Below are positions 40,963 to 48,595 of a DNA stretch of 64,000 nucleotides, piece by piece (positions within the stretch are counted from its first letter, which is position 1; every line of letters begins with the position of its first letter). The notes under the pieces were generated by a model. That model did not search any database, had not been told where the DNA came from, and saw nothing but the letters and a program-made list of their open reading frames with translations. The stretch is from Parvibaculum sp049651025 (lineage in GTDB: Bacteria > Pseudomonadota > Alphaproteobacteria > Parvibaculales > Parvibaculaceae), in assembly GCF_049651025.1 (NCBI RefSeq), contig NZ_JBASBH010000032.1, positions 12,279 to 76,278 on the forward strand. Reading direction: 5' to 3'. Made by a program: the position numbers and the translations under genes.

Positions 40963-41508
40963 CTAACCGTGTTCGGCCCGAGCTTCATGAACGCTCACAT
41001 CGTTCGCTGGCAGCGGCTTCGTGATCGGACCATGCGCATGGCCGAAAGCACCGAGGTCCAACTCGCGAAAAAGCAGCCGCCTCAAATCGACCGGTCCCGG
41101 CATGGTCAGCCGGCCCGGAGGCACCGGACCGAAACCCACCTTGGAATAGTAAGGCTCATCGCCGACGAGGATGACGAGCTTGTAACCAAGTTCCTTCGCG
41201 TCGGCGAGACCGCGCCGCATCATGTTGATACCGACGCCCTGCCCCCGCAGCGCAGGCTCGACCGCCAGCGGCCCGAGCATAAGGCCCGGCACGCCGCCGA
41301 TCACCACCGGCCAGAAGGTGAGCGAACCGATCAGCCGCCGCTCCGCGCCCTCGCCCATGAAGGCGACATAGGAAAGTTCGGGCACGGCGCTATTGCCCTC
41401 ACGCAGCCGTTGCGCGGTCTTGGCGTAGCGGCCAGGGCCGAAGGAAAGGTCGAGAAGAGCGTCGATGGCAGCCGCGTGTTCGGGCCGTTGGTGTTCGATA
41501 TCAAACAT
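40963..41508 (-). CDS. GNAT-family N-acetyltransferase, YhbS-like
   Basis: A 181-residue acetyltransferase of the YhbS-like branch. It has LGPLAVEPALRGQGVGINMM (acetyl-CoA loop R-G-Q-G-V-G), DAKELGYKLVILVGDEPYYS and GFGPVPPGRLTMPGPVD, a characteristic ending of this branch. ATG 41508 gives MFDIEHQRPEH; an upstream ATG at 41535 would add nine residues, and neither has a good ribosome-binding site. YhbS-type enzymes can acetylate carnitine-like or lipid substrates, but none is established here. Confidence 0.85.
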   Translation of the reverse strand: MFDIEHQRPEHAAAIDALLDLSFGPGRYAKTAQRLREGNSAVPELSYVAFMGEGAERRLIGSLTFWPVVIGGVPGLMLGPLAVEPALRGQGVGINMMRRGLADAKELGYKLVILVGDEPYYSKVGFGPVPPGRLTMPGPVDLRRLLFRELDLGAFGHAHGPITKPLPANDVSVHEARAEHG

Positions 41509-41854
41509 GGGATCGTCTTTCGGACGGAAGATCATGAGCCTGAATGGTGGGAGGCATCCGCCGCAAGGCCCACACGGAGCACATCAGGCCCCGGGCAAAC
41601 CCCATGCGCAACGGCGCGCCTGGCCGAGAGCCTCGCGGCCCTCGAACCCCATTCGTCGTCGCTGAATCGAAAGACACGCCATGGCCAAACCCTGCTGGGC
41701 TCCGAAAGATCCATACCGAACGCCAGCCCGATAGCATGCGCCCGACCCAACGTAAAGCACTAGCTCCGCGCGCCAATCGTTAAAAGGCTGGAAAGCCCTG
41801 CCTCCCATCGGCTAGCTTGCCCTCAAATCCAAACATGAAGCAGGGAGAACGGTC
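41509..41854. other. Intergenic region without recognised gene
   Basis: This 346-base gap separates a divergent GNAT gene from the SDR gene. I looked for tRNA arms, an SRP RNA core, palindromes and small coding frames with a ribosome-binding site and found none convincing. Several overlapping open frames of 70-90 codons exist on both strands, as expected in GC-rich DNA. It should contain the promoters of both flanking genes; GCAGGGAGAA before 41855 is the SDR ribosome-binding site. Confidence 0.5.
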
Positions 41855-42769
41855 ATGGGACTTCTCGAAGGCAAGGTAGTGCTGGTCACGGGTGCCGCAG
41901 GCGGCATCGGCAAGGAATGCGCGATGATCGCAGCGGCGCAGGGCGCCAAAGTGGTCGTCAACGATCTGGGCGGCAGCGTCAAAGGCGGCGACGAAGGCAA
42001 TGCCTCGGCAGCCCAGAAGACCGTCGACGAAATCAAGGCTGCAGGCGGCGAAGCGGTTGCGAACTCCGACAGCGTTGCCCTGAAGTCCGGCGCGCAGAAC
42101 ATGATCACCCAGGCGCTCGACACTTTCGGCGGCCTCCACTCGATCATCAGCCCGGCAGGCATCCTGCGCGACGGCATGTTCCACAAGATGCCCGACGAAG
42201 ACTGGGACCAGGTGCTCGAAGTGCATCTGAAGGGCAGCTACAACATCACCCGCGCCGCCATCAATCACTTCCGTGAGCAGCAGGAAGGCAGCTTCGTCCT
42301 CTTCACCTCGACGAGCGGTCTCATCGGCAATATCGGCCAGGCGAACTACGCCGCCGCCAAGATGGGCATTGCCGGTCTGTCGCGCATCATCGCCATGGAA
42401 GGCGCGGCAAAGAACGTGCGCTCCAACATCATCGCGCCCTTCGCCTGGACGCGCATGATCGCCACCATTCCGGTGAAGGACGAAGCCTCGGCAAAGCGCG
42501 TCGAGCGCATGAAGAATGCGATGCGCGCCGAACAGGTCGGCAACTTCGCCGTCGCGCTCGCCGCTCCGAGTTGCAACGCCAACGGCCAGATCTTCGCCGT
42601 GCGCGGCAACGAGCTGGTGCTCTTCTCCCAGCCCCGCCCGGTCAAGAGCGTCGCCCGCATCGACGGCTGGACGCCCGAAACCATCCTCACCCACGCCTTC
42701 CCGGCGATGGAAGGCGGCTATACCGACCTCGGCGCGACCTCGGCGGTCTTCACCTGGGAACCTGTGTAA
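41855..42769 (+). CDS. Short-chain dehydrogenase (HSD17B4-like, multifunctional-enzyme type)
   Basis: A 304-residue SDR. Cofactor loop VLVTGAAGGIGKE (residues 9-21), the NDLGGS strand end with long spacer seen in HSD17B4-type 3-hydroxyacyl-CoA dehydrogenases, catalytic Ser in FTSTSGLIGN and YAAAK with Tyr and Lys are present. Unusually the structural NNAG motif is replaced by SPAG (IISPAGILRD, near 107). The C-terminal extension beyond a basic SDR matches that subfamily. A role in beta-oxidation of acyl-CoA substrates is inferred. GGGAG precedes the ATG. Confidence 0.88.
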   Translation: MGLLEGKVVLVTGAAGGIGKECAMIAAAQGAKVVVNDLGGSVKGGDEGNASAAQKTVDEIKAAGGEAVANSDSVALKSGAQNMITQALDTFGGLHSIISPAGILRDGMFHKMPDEDWDQVLEVHLKGSYNITRAAINHFREQQEGSFVLFTSTSGLIGNIGQANYAAAKMGIAGLSRIIAMEGAAKNVRSNIIAPFAWTRMIATIPVKDEASAKRVERMKNAMRAEQVGNFAVALAAPSCNANGQIFAVRGNELVLFSQPRPVKSVARIDGWTPETILTHAFPAMEGGYTDLGATSAVFTWEPV

Positions 42770-42787
42770 GGTTTGTATTTTATCCCT

Positions 42788-42812
42788 CATGCCCCGACTT
42801 GATCGGGGCATG
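42788..42812. repeat. REP-like palindrome after the SDR gene
   Basis: CATGCCCCGA (42788-42797) pairs with TCGGGGCATG (42803-42812) over the loop CTTGA. It is the same palindrome family as at 11517-11601 and 61211-61306 and could serve as a transcript end for the SDR gene. Confidence 0.65.
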
Positions 42813-42826
42813 TCGGATATAGGAAC

Positions 42827-42865
42827 TGGACATCAAGACGGCGGCACCCATATAAGTGCCGCCGT
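42827..42865 (+). promoter_or_regulatory. Candidate promoter and hairpin in front of the ArfA-like gene
   Basis: TGGACA (42827-42832), an 18-bp spacer and TATAAG (42851-42856) form a plausible promoter whose transcript would start about 23 bases before the ArfA-like ATG. The -10 lies in the loop of a perfect 10-bp hairpin, ACGGCGGCAC (42838-42847) with GTGCCGCCGT (42856-42865), followed by TTGCTTG. The hairpin may instead be the SDR terminator; both readings are possible. Confidence 0.4.
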
Positions 42866-42885
42866 TTGCTTGTCAGGAGGTTCCG

Positions 42886-43164
42886 ATGGCAATTCGAAAG
42901 AAAGCGCCGCCCAGGCCGATCAATGTGGCGGCAAGGTCTCTGGGCGACCGCAAGTTCGCTCAGCGGGTCGTCAAAAACAAAAAGACCTACGACAGAAAAA
43001 GGCGCGACGCCGAAGGGCTCGCGCCTTTTCATTTGCCCGCGGCCTTCTTGCCCTTCGCCTTGTTCTCGCCATTGAGCCAGCGTGCCTTGCCCGGGCCGAA
43101 CTCTTCCACCGCGAAATCCACAAACGCCCGAACCTTGGCCGACAAATGCTGCGTATGCGGATAG
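42886..43164 (+). CDS. arfA: ArfA-like alternative ribosome-rescue factor; frame enters a terminator without a stop codon
   Basis: A small, very basic protein preceded by a perfect AGGAGG. Residues 1-45 (up to 43020) are the gene-like part. The segment NVAARSLGDRKFAQRVVKNK, then KTYDRKRRDAEG, matches the E. coli ArfA core pattern as I recall it (L-x-D-x-x-F-x-Q-R-V-x-K-N-K-K, then Y-x-R-K). ArfA recruits RF2 to ribosomes stalled without a stop codon. Here the frame has no stop before the hairpin at 42997-43029; it stays open to 43164 only as antisense of lysR. Transcripts ending at the hairpin would be non-stop, which is the known tmRNA-controlled arfA design. The alternative is a related short basic family with an NPVA-L-KxVxxKKxYxRK pattern. 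The symbol is tentative. Confidence 0.65.
   Translation: MAIRKKAPPRPINVAARSLGDRKFAQRVVKNKKTYDRKRRDAEGLAPFHLPAAFLPFALFSPLSQRALPGPNSSTAKSTNARTLADKCCVCG
42992..43029 (-). terminator. Bidirectional terminator shared by lysR and the ArfA-like gene
   Basis: AAAAGGCGCGA (42997-43007) pairs perfectly with TCGCGCCTTTT (43019-43029) over an 11-base loop. On the minus strand it follows the lysR stop immediately and ends in CCTTTTTCTG. On the plus strand the stem lies inside the ArfA-like reading frame (codons 38-48) and is followed by CTTTTCATTT. Confidence 0.85.
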
Positions 43165-43979
43165 ATTACATGCAGCGTCAGCGGCTCCGGCTCCCATTCT
43201 TCCAACACCGCGACAAGCGCGCCGCTACGCAAGGCGTCGGCGCACAGGAATAGCGGCGCGACGCTGAGCGCCTGCCCGGCCATCAGAACGCCCTCCATCA
43301 CATCGGCATTGTTCGACAGAAAGGCGCCCTTCACCTCGACCTGAAAGAACTTGCCGCCCGGCTCGCGGAACGCGACGATCTCCGGCCGCGCCGCCACCGA
43401 GTAGAGGTTGAAGGCATGCTGCGCGAGATCGCGAGGATGTTTGGGAACGCCATGCGCCTTGAAATAATCCGGCGTGCCGACAATCACGCGACGCACAGGC
43501 GCAAGCTGCCGCGCAATGAGGCTTGAATCATCAAGCGTCGATATGCGCAGGCTTACATCAAACCCTTCTTCGAGCAGATCGACCCGCCGGTCATTAAGCA
43601 CCAGCTCGACGGTGAGTTCGGGATAGCGCGCGAGAAACTTCGGCATGACCGGCCCAAGCTCGCGAATGCCGAACGTCATCGGCGCATTGACGCGTAGCTT
43701 TCCGCGCACCGCACCTTCAATGCAATTGGCGTCGCGCTCGGCTTCAGCCGCCTCCGCAACGATGCGCGAGGCGCGCTCGAAAACGACCGTCCCGGCTTCG
43801 GTAAGGCTGAGTTTGCGCGTCGTGCGGTTCAGAAGCCGCACATGAAGCGCGTCTTCCAGCTCCGAAATCTGGCGGCTGACCATGGATTTCGACAGCTTCA
43901 GCGCTTCTGCCGCCGCCGTGAAACTCCCCAGTTCGACAACCTTGGCGTAGATGGCGAAGGCGTTCAGATCAAGGACCAT
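43029..43979 (-). CDS. LysR-family transcriptional regulator
   Basis: A 316-residue LysR regulator. The winged HTH is at residues 6-62 (FAIYAKVVELGSFTAAAEAL, KLSKSMVSRQISELEDALHV, LLNRTTRKLSLTEAG) and the effector domain follows (KLRVNAPMTFGIRELGPVMP). It ends in a Lys-rich tail. ATG 43979 is selected because GGAG lies at suitable spacing; an ATG at 43991 is possible. It is divergent from wrbA, so it most likely controls wrbA, the pirin gene and the hydroquinone-reductase gene. E. coli yhaJ-yhaK-yqjG has a similar LysR/pirin/GHR grouping, suggesting a quinone-type inducer, which is inference. Confidence 0.92.
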   Translation of the reverse strand: MVLDLNAFAIYAKVVELGSFTAAAEALKLSKSMVSRQISELEDALHVRLLNRTTRKLSLTEAGTVVFERASRIVAEAAEAERDANCIEGAVRGKLRVNAPMTFGIRELGPVMPKFLARYPELTVELVLNDRRVDLLEEGFDVSLRISTLDDSSLIARQLAPVRRVIVGTPDYFKAHGVPKHPRDLAQHAFNLYSVAARPEIVAFREPGGKFFQVEVKGAFLSNNADVMEGVLMAGQALSVAPLFLCADALRSGALVAVLEEWEPEPLTLHVIYPHTQHLSAKVRAFVDFAVEEFGPGKARWLNGENKAKGKKAAGK

Positions 43980-43994
43980 TTGTTGCTCCATCAA

Positions 43995-44007
43995 GAACAA
44001 TCTGTTC
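43995..44007. promoter_or_regulatory. Possible LysR operator between lysR and wrbA
   Basis: GAACA-ATC-TGTTC is a perfect 5-bp inverted repeat just upstream of the lysR start in the 119-bp divergent region. LysR proteins usually bind such interrupted palindromes near divergent promoters. A direct repeat AGATTTGATC / AAATTGATTTG lies closer to wrbA. Binding is not shown by sequence alone. Confidence 0.35.
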
Positions 44008-44098
44008 CAAAAAACATGAATTGTTTCGCTACGAGAAGCAAATAGATTTGATCCACGAAATTGATTTGCCCCATCGGGGCTTTCTTCTGGAGGGTTAT

Positions 44099-44707
44099 AT
44101 GTCTGCCAATACGCGCGTTCTGGTGCTCTATCACAGCTCATGGGGCCATATTGAAAAGATGGCCGAAGCGGTCGCCGAAGGCGCACGCTCCGAAGCTGGC
44201 GTTGATGTCGACATCAAGCGCGTACCGGAAACCATGCCTGCGGAAATGATGGCGCAAGCCCATATGAAGGTCGATCAGAAGGCGCCCGTCGCGACGCCTG
44301 ACGAACTCGCCAATTATGATGCGATCATTTTCGGCACGCCCACCCGCTTCGGCAATATGTCAGGCCAGATGCGCAACTTCCTCGACCAGACCGGCGCGCT
44401 CTGGGCAACCGGCAAGCTGATCGGCAAGGTCGGCAGCGTCTTCACCTCGACGGGCACCGGCATTGGCAATGAGTCTACAATCCTGACGACGCATGTAACG
44501 CTGCTGCATCAGGGCATGGTCATCGTCGGCGTGCCTTTCGGCGCACCGGGCATCGGCGATATTTCGGAAGTGCATGGCGGCTCGTTCTACGGTGCCGGCA
44601 CGATCGCAGGCTCGGACGGTTCGCGCCAGCCGAGCGAAGTGGAACTCGGCATGGCGAAGTTCCAGGGCGCGCATGTCGCACGCATCGCAAAAAAGTTGAA
44701 GAACTGA
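44099..44707 (+). CDS. wrbA: NAD(P)H:quinone oxidoreductase WrbA
   Basis: WrbA is a flavodoxin-like FMN enzyme that reduces quinones by two electrons, avoiding semiquinone radicals. The 202-residue protein has the FMN phosphate loop VLYHSSWGHIEKMAEAVAEG (residues 8-27), the isoalloxazine loop FGTPTRFGNMSGQMRNFLDQ and the TGTGIGNESTILTTH segment. The first loop has SSWGH where many WrbA proteins have SxYGH. GGAGGG precedes ATG 44099. It is divergent from lysR and followed by pirin and GHR genes. Confidence 0.95.
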   Translation: MSANTRVLVLYHSSWGHIEKMAEAVAEGARSEAGVDVDIKRVPETMPAEMMAQAHMKVDQKAPVATPDELANYDAIIFGTPTRFGNMSGQMRNFLDQTGALWATGKLIGKVGSVFTSTGTGIGNESTILTTHVTLLHQGMVIVGVPFGAPGIGDISEVHGGSFYGAGTIAGSDGSRQPSEVELGMAKFQGAHVARIAKKLKN

Positions 44708-44806
44708 ACTGGTTTCGCGGGGCGATTGATCCGCTCCGTACCCGGCCAGCGGCTTCCCCTCCCCCCGTGTCGCTGGCCGGGAGAATTCTTGAAAGGAGCG
44801 AATAAA

Positions 44807-45517
44807 ATGATCGACGTCAGACCTCTCGAAAGTCTCGGCGGAGCCGATCACGGTTGGCTCAATGCAAAGCATCATTTCTCCTTCGCCGACTATCACGATC
44901 CGGCCCGCATGGGCTGGGGTCCCTTGCGCGTCTGGAATGACGACCGCATCCAGGGCGGCACGGGCTTCCCGCCCCATGGTCATCGCGACATGGAAATCAT
45001 CACCTATGTCCGCAAAGGCGCGGTCACACATCGCGATCACCTGAACAATGAAGGCCGCACGGTCGCGGGCGACGTTCAGGTCATGTCGGCAGGCACGGGC
45101 ATCCAGCACGAGGAATGGAACCTCGAAAAGGATGACACAACGCTTTTCCAGATCTGGATCGAACCCCGCGAAAAGGGCATCCGTCCGCGCTGGGAGGCAG
45201 CGACCTTCCCGAAATCCGACCGCAAGAACCAGCTTGTACAGCTTGCAAGCGGAAAGCCCGATGCGCCGGCCGAAGCGCTCTACATCGCGCAGGATGCGTC
45301 GATCCTCGGCGCAACGCTTGATGACGGCCAGGAGGTCACGCTCGATCTCGCACCCGGCCGCCTCGCCTATCTCGTGCCTGCAAAGGGCAGCGTCACCGTC
45401 AACGGCGTCGCCGTGCCCGAGCGTGCAGGCGCCGCAATCAAGGGCGAGGAGCGTCTCGTCATACGGGCTGCGGGCGATGCGGAAATTCTGCTCGCCGACC
45501 TGCCGCCTCACGCATAA
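44807..45517 (+). CDS. Pirin-family protein (YhhW-like bicupin)
   Basis: A 236-residue pirin. Metal-binding residues of the N-terminal cupin are visible: FPPHGHRDMEIITYVRKG (two His and Glu region), AGTGIQHEEWN. The E. coli relative YhhW has quercetinase activity, so flavonol or catechol-type phenolics are plausible ligands. AAGGAG precedes the ATG at 44807. Together with wrbA and the hydroquinone reductase it forms a compact set consistent with quinone or phenolic detoxification. Confidence 0.92.
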   Translation: MIDVRPLESLGGADHGWLNAKHHFSFADYHDPARMGWGPLRVWNDDRIQGGTGFPPHGHRDMEIITYVRKGAVTHRDHLNNEGRTVAGDVQVMSAGTGIQHEEWNLEKDDTTLFQIWIEPREKGIRPRWEAATFPKSDRKNQLVQLASGKPDAPAEALYIAQDASILGATLDDGQEVTLDLAPGRLAYLVPAKGSVTVNGVAVPERAGAAIKGEERLVIRAAGDAEILLADLPPHA

Positions 45518-45529
45518 GGAACAGACATC

Positions 45530-46519
45530 ATGGGACTGCTCGTCGAAGGCAAATGGCAGGACAAATGGTATGACACCGGCAAAACTGGCGGGCGCTTCGT
45601 CCGCCAGGATGCCGCCTTCCGCAACTGGATAACGTCCGACGGTTCAGCCGGGCCGACAGGCGAAGAAGGCTTCAAGGCCGAAGCAGGCCGCTACCATCTC
45701 TATGTCTCGCTCGCCTGTCCCTGGGCGCATCGCACCTTGATCTTCCGCAAGCTGAAGCGACTGGAAGATAAAATCTCGATCACGATTGTCGATCCGCTGA
45801 TGCTGGAAGAAGGCTGGACGATCACCGGCAATTTTCCGGGCACGCTGCCCGATACGGTGAACGGCAAGACGCGCTTGCACGAAATCTACAGTCTCGCAAA
45901 ACCCGACTATACGGGCCGCGTCACCGTGCCCGTACTCTGGGACAAGACGCGCAGCACAATCGTCTCGAACGAATCCGCCGACATCATCCGCATGCTCAAC
46001 TCGGCCTTCAACCGCCTCGAAGGCGTGAACGCGACGCTCGATTTCTACCCCGAAAAACTACGACCCGAAATCGACCGCATCAACAAGGTCGTCTATGACG
46101 GCATCAACAACGGCGTCTACAAGGCGGGCTTTGCAACGACGCAGGCCGCATATGAAGACGCTGTGACGGCTCTTTTCGACGAACTGGATTCTGTCGAAGC
46201 GCGCCTTGCCTCACAGCGCTATCTCGCAGGCGAGCGCCTCACGGAAGCCGACTGGCGTCTCTTCACCACGCTGGTGCGGTTCGATGCCGTCTATCACGGC
46301 CACTTCAAATGCAACCTGCGACGCATCGCCGACTATCCGAGCTTGTGGAACTACACGCGCGAGCTTTATCAGGTGCCGGGTATCGCAGACACAGTGAACC
46401 TCGATCACATCAAGCATCACTATTACGCAAGCCACCGGACGATCAATCCGACCGGCATCGTTCCATTAGGACCGATCATCGACTTCACCGCGCCGCATGA
46501 TCGCGCGCTTATGAGCTGA
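45530..46519 (+). CDS. Glutathionyl-hydroquinone reductase (Xi-class GST, YqjG-like)
   Basis: A 329-residue Xi-class glutathione transferase that reduces glutathionyl-hydroquinones to hydroquinones. The catalytic Cys is C63 in SLACPWAHRTL, the family hallmark, with WDKTRSTIVSNESADIIRML binding glutathione and the C-terminal helical domain with RYLAGERLTEADWRLFTTLV. The final NPTGIVPLGP segment is also typical. It begins 12 bases after the pirin gene, and the transcript wrbA-pirin-GHR is probable. Confidence 0.94.
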   Translation: MGLLVEGKWQDKWYDTGKTGGRFVRQDAAFRNWITSDGSAGPTGEEGFKAEAGRYHLYVSLACPWAHRTLIFRKLKRLEDKISITIVDPLMLEEGWTITGNFPGTLPDTVNGKTRLHEIYSLAKPDYTGRVTVPVLWDKTRSTIVSNESADIIRMLNSAFNRLEGVNATLDFYPEKLRPEIDRINKVVYDGINNGVYKAGFATTQAAYEDAVTALFDELDSVEARLASQRYLAGERLTEADWRLFTTLVRFDAVYHGHFKCNLRRIADYPSLWNYTRELYQVPGIADTVNLDHIKHHYYASHRTINPTGIVPLGPIIDFTAPHDRALMS

Positions 46520-46528
46520 GCGGCACCG

Positions 46529-46888
46529 CTAATGTTTCACAAACCTGCTGACGGCAACCATGCTGCGGTGGTCGTCATAGCGGTCCATCGGATTGAGGCT
46601 CCAGTGAAAAGCCTTGAGCGCAGGGCTTCCATTCTGGCGAACGTCGAGATCGACGCCGGACGTGACGCAGAAATTCTGCGAATGCCGCGAACGGCGAAAA
46701 TCGCCGCAGAACCGCACCGACTTGCGCAGCAACCCCAGTTGCTCGTCATTGAGGCGGGAAAGCGATGCCTCGTCATGCGGCAGCGCCGCCACGTCGAAGT
46801 CTTCCGCGGCAAAGGCCGCAATCGGAATGGCCGGTCCGATTGCCGACAGAGCCAGGACGGCTGAGAAAATAAAAGCGCTTCCTTTCAT
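46529..46888 (-). CDS. Small exported protein of unknown function
   Basis: About 119 residues with a clear signal peptide (MKGSAFIFSAVLALSAIGPA to AAFAAED, cleavage near residue 28). The mature part is rich in charged residues and has two cysteines (VRFCGDFRR, QNFCVTSG) that could form a disulfide in the periplasm. Two ATGs overlap at 46888 and 46891; the inner one has better spacing from AGGAGG. It is convergent with the GHR gene and divergent from the amidase. I do not recognise a family. Confidence 0.65.
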   Translation of the reverse strand: MKGSAFIFSAVLALSAIGPAIPIAAFAAEDFDVAALPHDEASLSRLNDEQLGLLRKSVRFCGDFRRSRHSQNFCVTSGVDLDVRQNGSPALKAFHWSLNPMDRYDDHRSMVAVSRFVKH

Positions 46889-47018
46889 CATCTCCTCCTC
46901 AATCCACAACCGCCCCTTGGGACAATCTTGCTCCCTCTTTCCAACAAAACGCTAGCCGCCTTGCTTTCGCTCCGTAGAATGAAACGAAGAAAACAACAAA
47001 TTCGAGGGAGATGGCGAG

Positions 47019-48446
47019 ATGGCGGGTTTTGCGGATTACGACAAGTATGATGGCCTCGGTCTGGCCGAACTCGTCGCCAAGGGCAGCGTAAAGCCTGAAG
47101 AGCTGCTCGATGAAGCCATCGCCCGCACCGAAAAGCTCAATCCGAAAGTCAATGCCGTCGTCCTGAAGCATTACGACGAAGCCCGCGCCCAGATCGCGCG
47201 CGGCCTTCCCGAAGGGCCTTACAAGGGCGTGCCCTTTCTGCTGAAAGACCTGCACCTCCTTCTCGACGGCACGATCACGAGCTTCGGCTCGGCGGCCTTC
47301 AAGACCAATATGGCCGATCATAATTCGACGCTGACCGACCGCTACCTCGCTGCCGGTCTCGTCATTTTCGGCAAGACCAACTCACCCGAATTCGGCCTCT
47401 CGCCGACGACCGAACCGCGCCTCTATGGGCCGACGCGCAATCCATGGAATCTCGGACACTCCGCAGGCGGCTCGTCAGGCGGCGCAGCGGCAGCCGTGGC
47501 TGCCGGGCTCGTTCCGGTTGCCAATGCGAGCGACGGCGGCGGCTCGATCCGCATTCCGGCCGCAGCTTGCGGATTGTTCGGCATGAAACCCACGCGCGCA
47601 CGCACGCCCATGGGCCCCGATCGTGGCGAAGGCTGGGGCGGCATGTCGATCTCCCATGTCGTCTCGCGCTCGGTGCGCGACAGCGCCGCCATGCTCGACG
47701 CGACGCACGGCGCCGCCGATGGCGACCCCTATGCGGCGCCCGCCGTTACACGGTCCTTCCTGCAGGAAGCATCGACCGCGCCGGGCAAGCTCCGCATCGC
47801 CTTCTCGGCAAAGCGCCCGGATGGAACCCTTTGGCACAAGGAAGTTGTCGCTGCCGTGGAAGCGACGGCGAAACTTCTCGCCGATCTCGGTCACGAGGTC
47901 GAGGAAGCCGCGCCTGAAATCGATCCCGGTGAAATGGGCAACCATCAGGCGGCGATCATCGGCGGCAATATCGCGCTGACGGTCCGCCAGCGCGCCGCGG
48001 CCCTGGGCCGCGAGCTGACGGAAAACGACATCGAAAAATTCACGCTGCTCGTCGCCGATGTCGCCAAGACCCGCTCCAGCGCCGATTACGCCGAAGCGAT
48101 GCTCTACATTCACCAGATGGGCCGCAAGATGGCGAAGTTTCACAATCGCTACGACGTCTATCTCTCGCCGACGCTCGGCACACCGCCGATCCCGCTCAAG
48201 CATCTCGATACGATGACGAGCGACATCGGCACCTATATGCGGCACAGCGCCGAATACGTGCCCAATATCGGCGTCTACAACATGACCGGCCAGCCCTCCA
48301 TGTCGATGCCGCTCGCATGGAGCGCGGATGGCCTGCCGCTCGGAATGATGTTCACCGGACGGTTTGGCGACGAGGCGACACTCTTCCGCCTCGCCGGACA
48401 GATCGAACAGGCTCGTCCGTGGGGAGATAAGCGGCCCGTTCTCTAA
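47019..48446 (+). CDS. Amidase-signature family hydrolase
   Basis: A 475-residue amidase-signature enzyme. The Ser-cisSer-Lys triad is intact: K76 in PFLLKDLHLL, the cis-Ser in GHSAGGSSGGAAAAV (about 152) and nucleophile S176 in DGGGSIRIPA. Hydrophobic or aryl amides are common substrates, but family members also include nylon-oligomer and carbamate hydrolases. No signal peptide, so it is cytosolic. GAGGGAG precedes the ATG. It is not GatA: no gatB/gatC neighbours are present. Confidence 0.93.
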   Translation: MAGFADYDKYDGLGLAELVAKGSVKPEELLDEAIARTEKLNPKVNAVVLKHYDEARAQIARGLPEGPYKGVPFLLKDLHLLLDGTITSFGSAAFKTNMADHNSTLTDRYLAAGLVIFGKTNSPEFGLSPTTEPRLYGPTRNPWNLGHSAGGSSGGAAAAVAAGLVPVANASDGGGSIRIPAAACGLFGMKPTRARTPMGPDRGEGWGGMSISHVVSRSVRDSAAMLDATHGAADGDPYAAPAVTRSFLQEASTAPGKLRIAFSAKRPDGTLWHKEVVAAVEATAKLLADLGHEVEEAAPEIDPGEMGNHQAAIIGGNIALTVRQRAAALGRELTENDIEKFTLLVADVAKTRSSADYAEAMLYIHQMGRKMAKFHNRYDVYLSPTLGTPPIPLKHLDTMTSDIGTYMRHSAEYVPNIGVYNMTGQPSMSMPLAWSADGLPLGMMFTGRFGDEATLFRLAGQIEQARPWGDKRPVL

Positions 48447-48450
48447 CGCG

Positions 48451-48595
48451 TATAATCCCAACCTTTTGCCTATCCTTCGTGCTATCTTTCAAAAAGCAGC
48501 ATTGCGACGGACTTCCGTTCGAGCCGCTCAAGCGTAAAGTTCGCCACTGGCGGACATGCGCTCCGCGAAGCCGCGGTCGCCGAAGGATAGGCAAA
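48451..48595 (+). promoter_or_regulatory. Long inverted repeat spanning the kinase leader and ribosome-binding site
   Basis: TTTGCCTATCCTTCG (48465-48479) and CGAAGGATAGGCAAA (48581-48595) are a perfect 15-bp inverted repeat separated by 101 bases. The right arm includes the ribosome-binding site and the A of the kinase ATG. A TATAAT at 48451-48456 would start transcription right before the left arm, though no good -35 is seen. The RNA could fold back to hide its own start site. Alternatively this is a 131-bp MITE-like insertion. Confidence 0.55.

Noticed and set aside
41509..41854. tRNA or other structured RNA in the largest gap
   Set aside because: A GGGTTCGAGG string on the minus strand hints at a T-loop, but the flanking bases do not pair and no acceptor or anticodon arm can be built.
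43030..43164. Codons 49-92 of the ArfA-like frame as real protein
   Set aside because: This part lies beyond a strong terminator and is exactly antisense to the conserved C-terminal region of lysR; it looks like read-through of a frame that merely lacks a stop.
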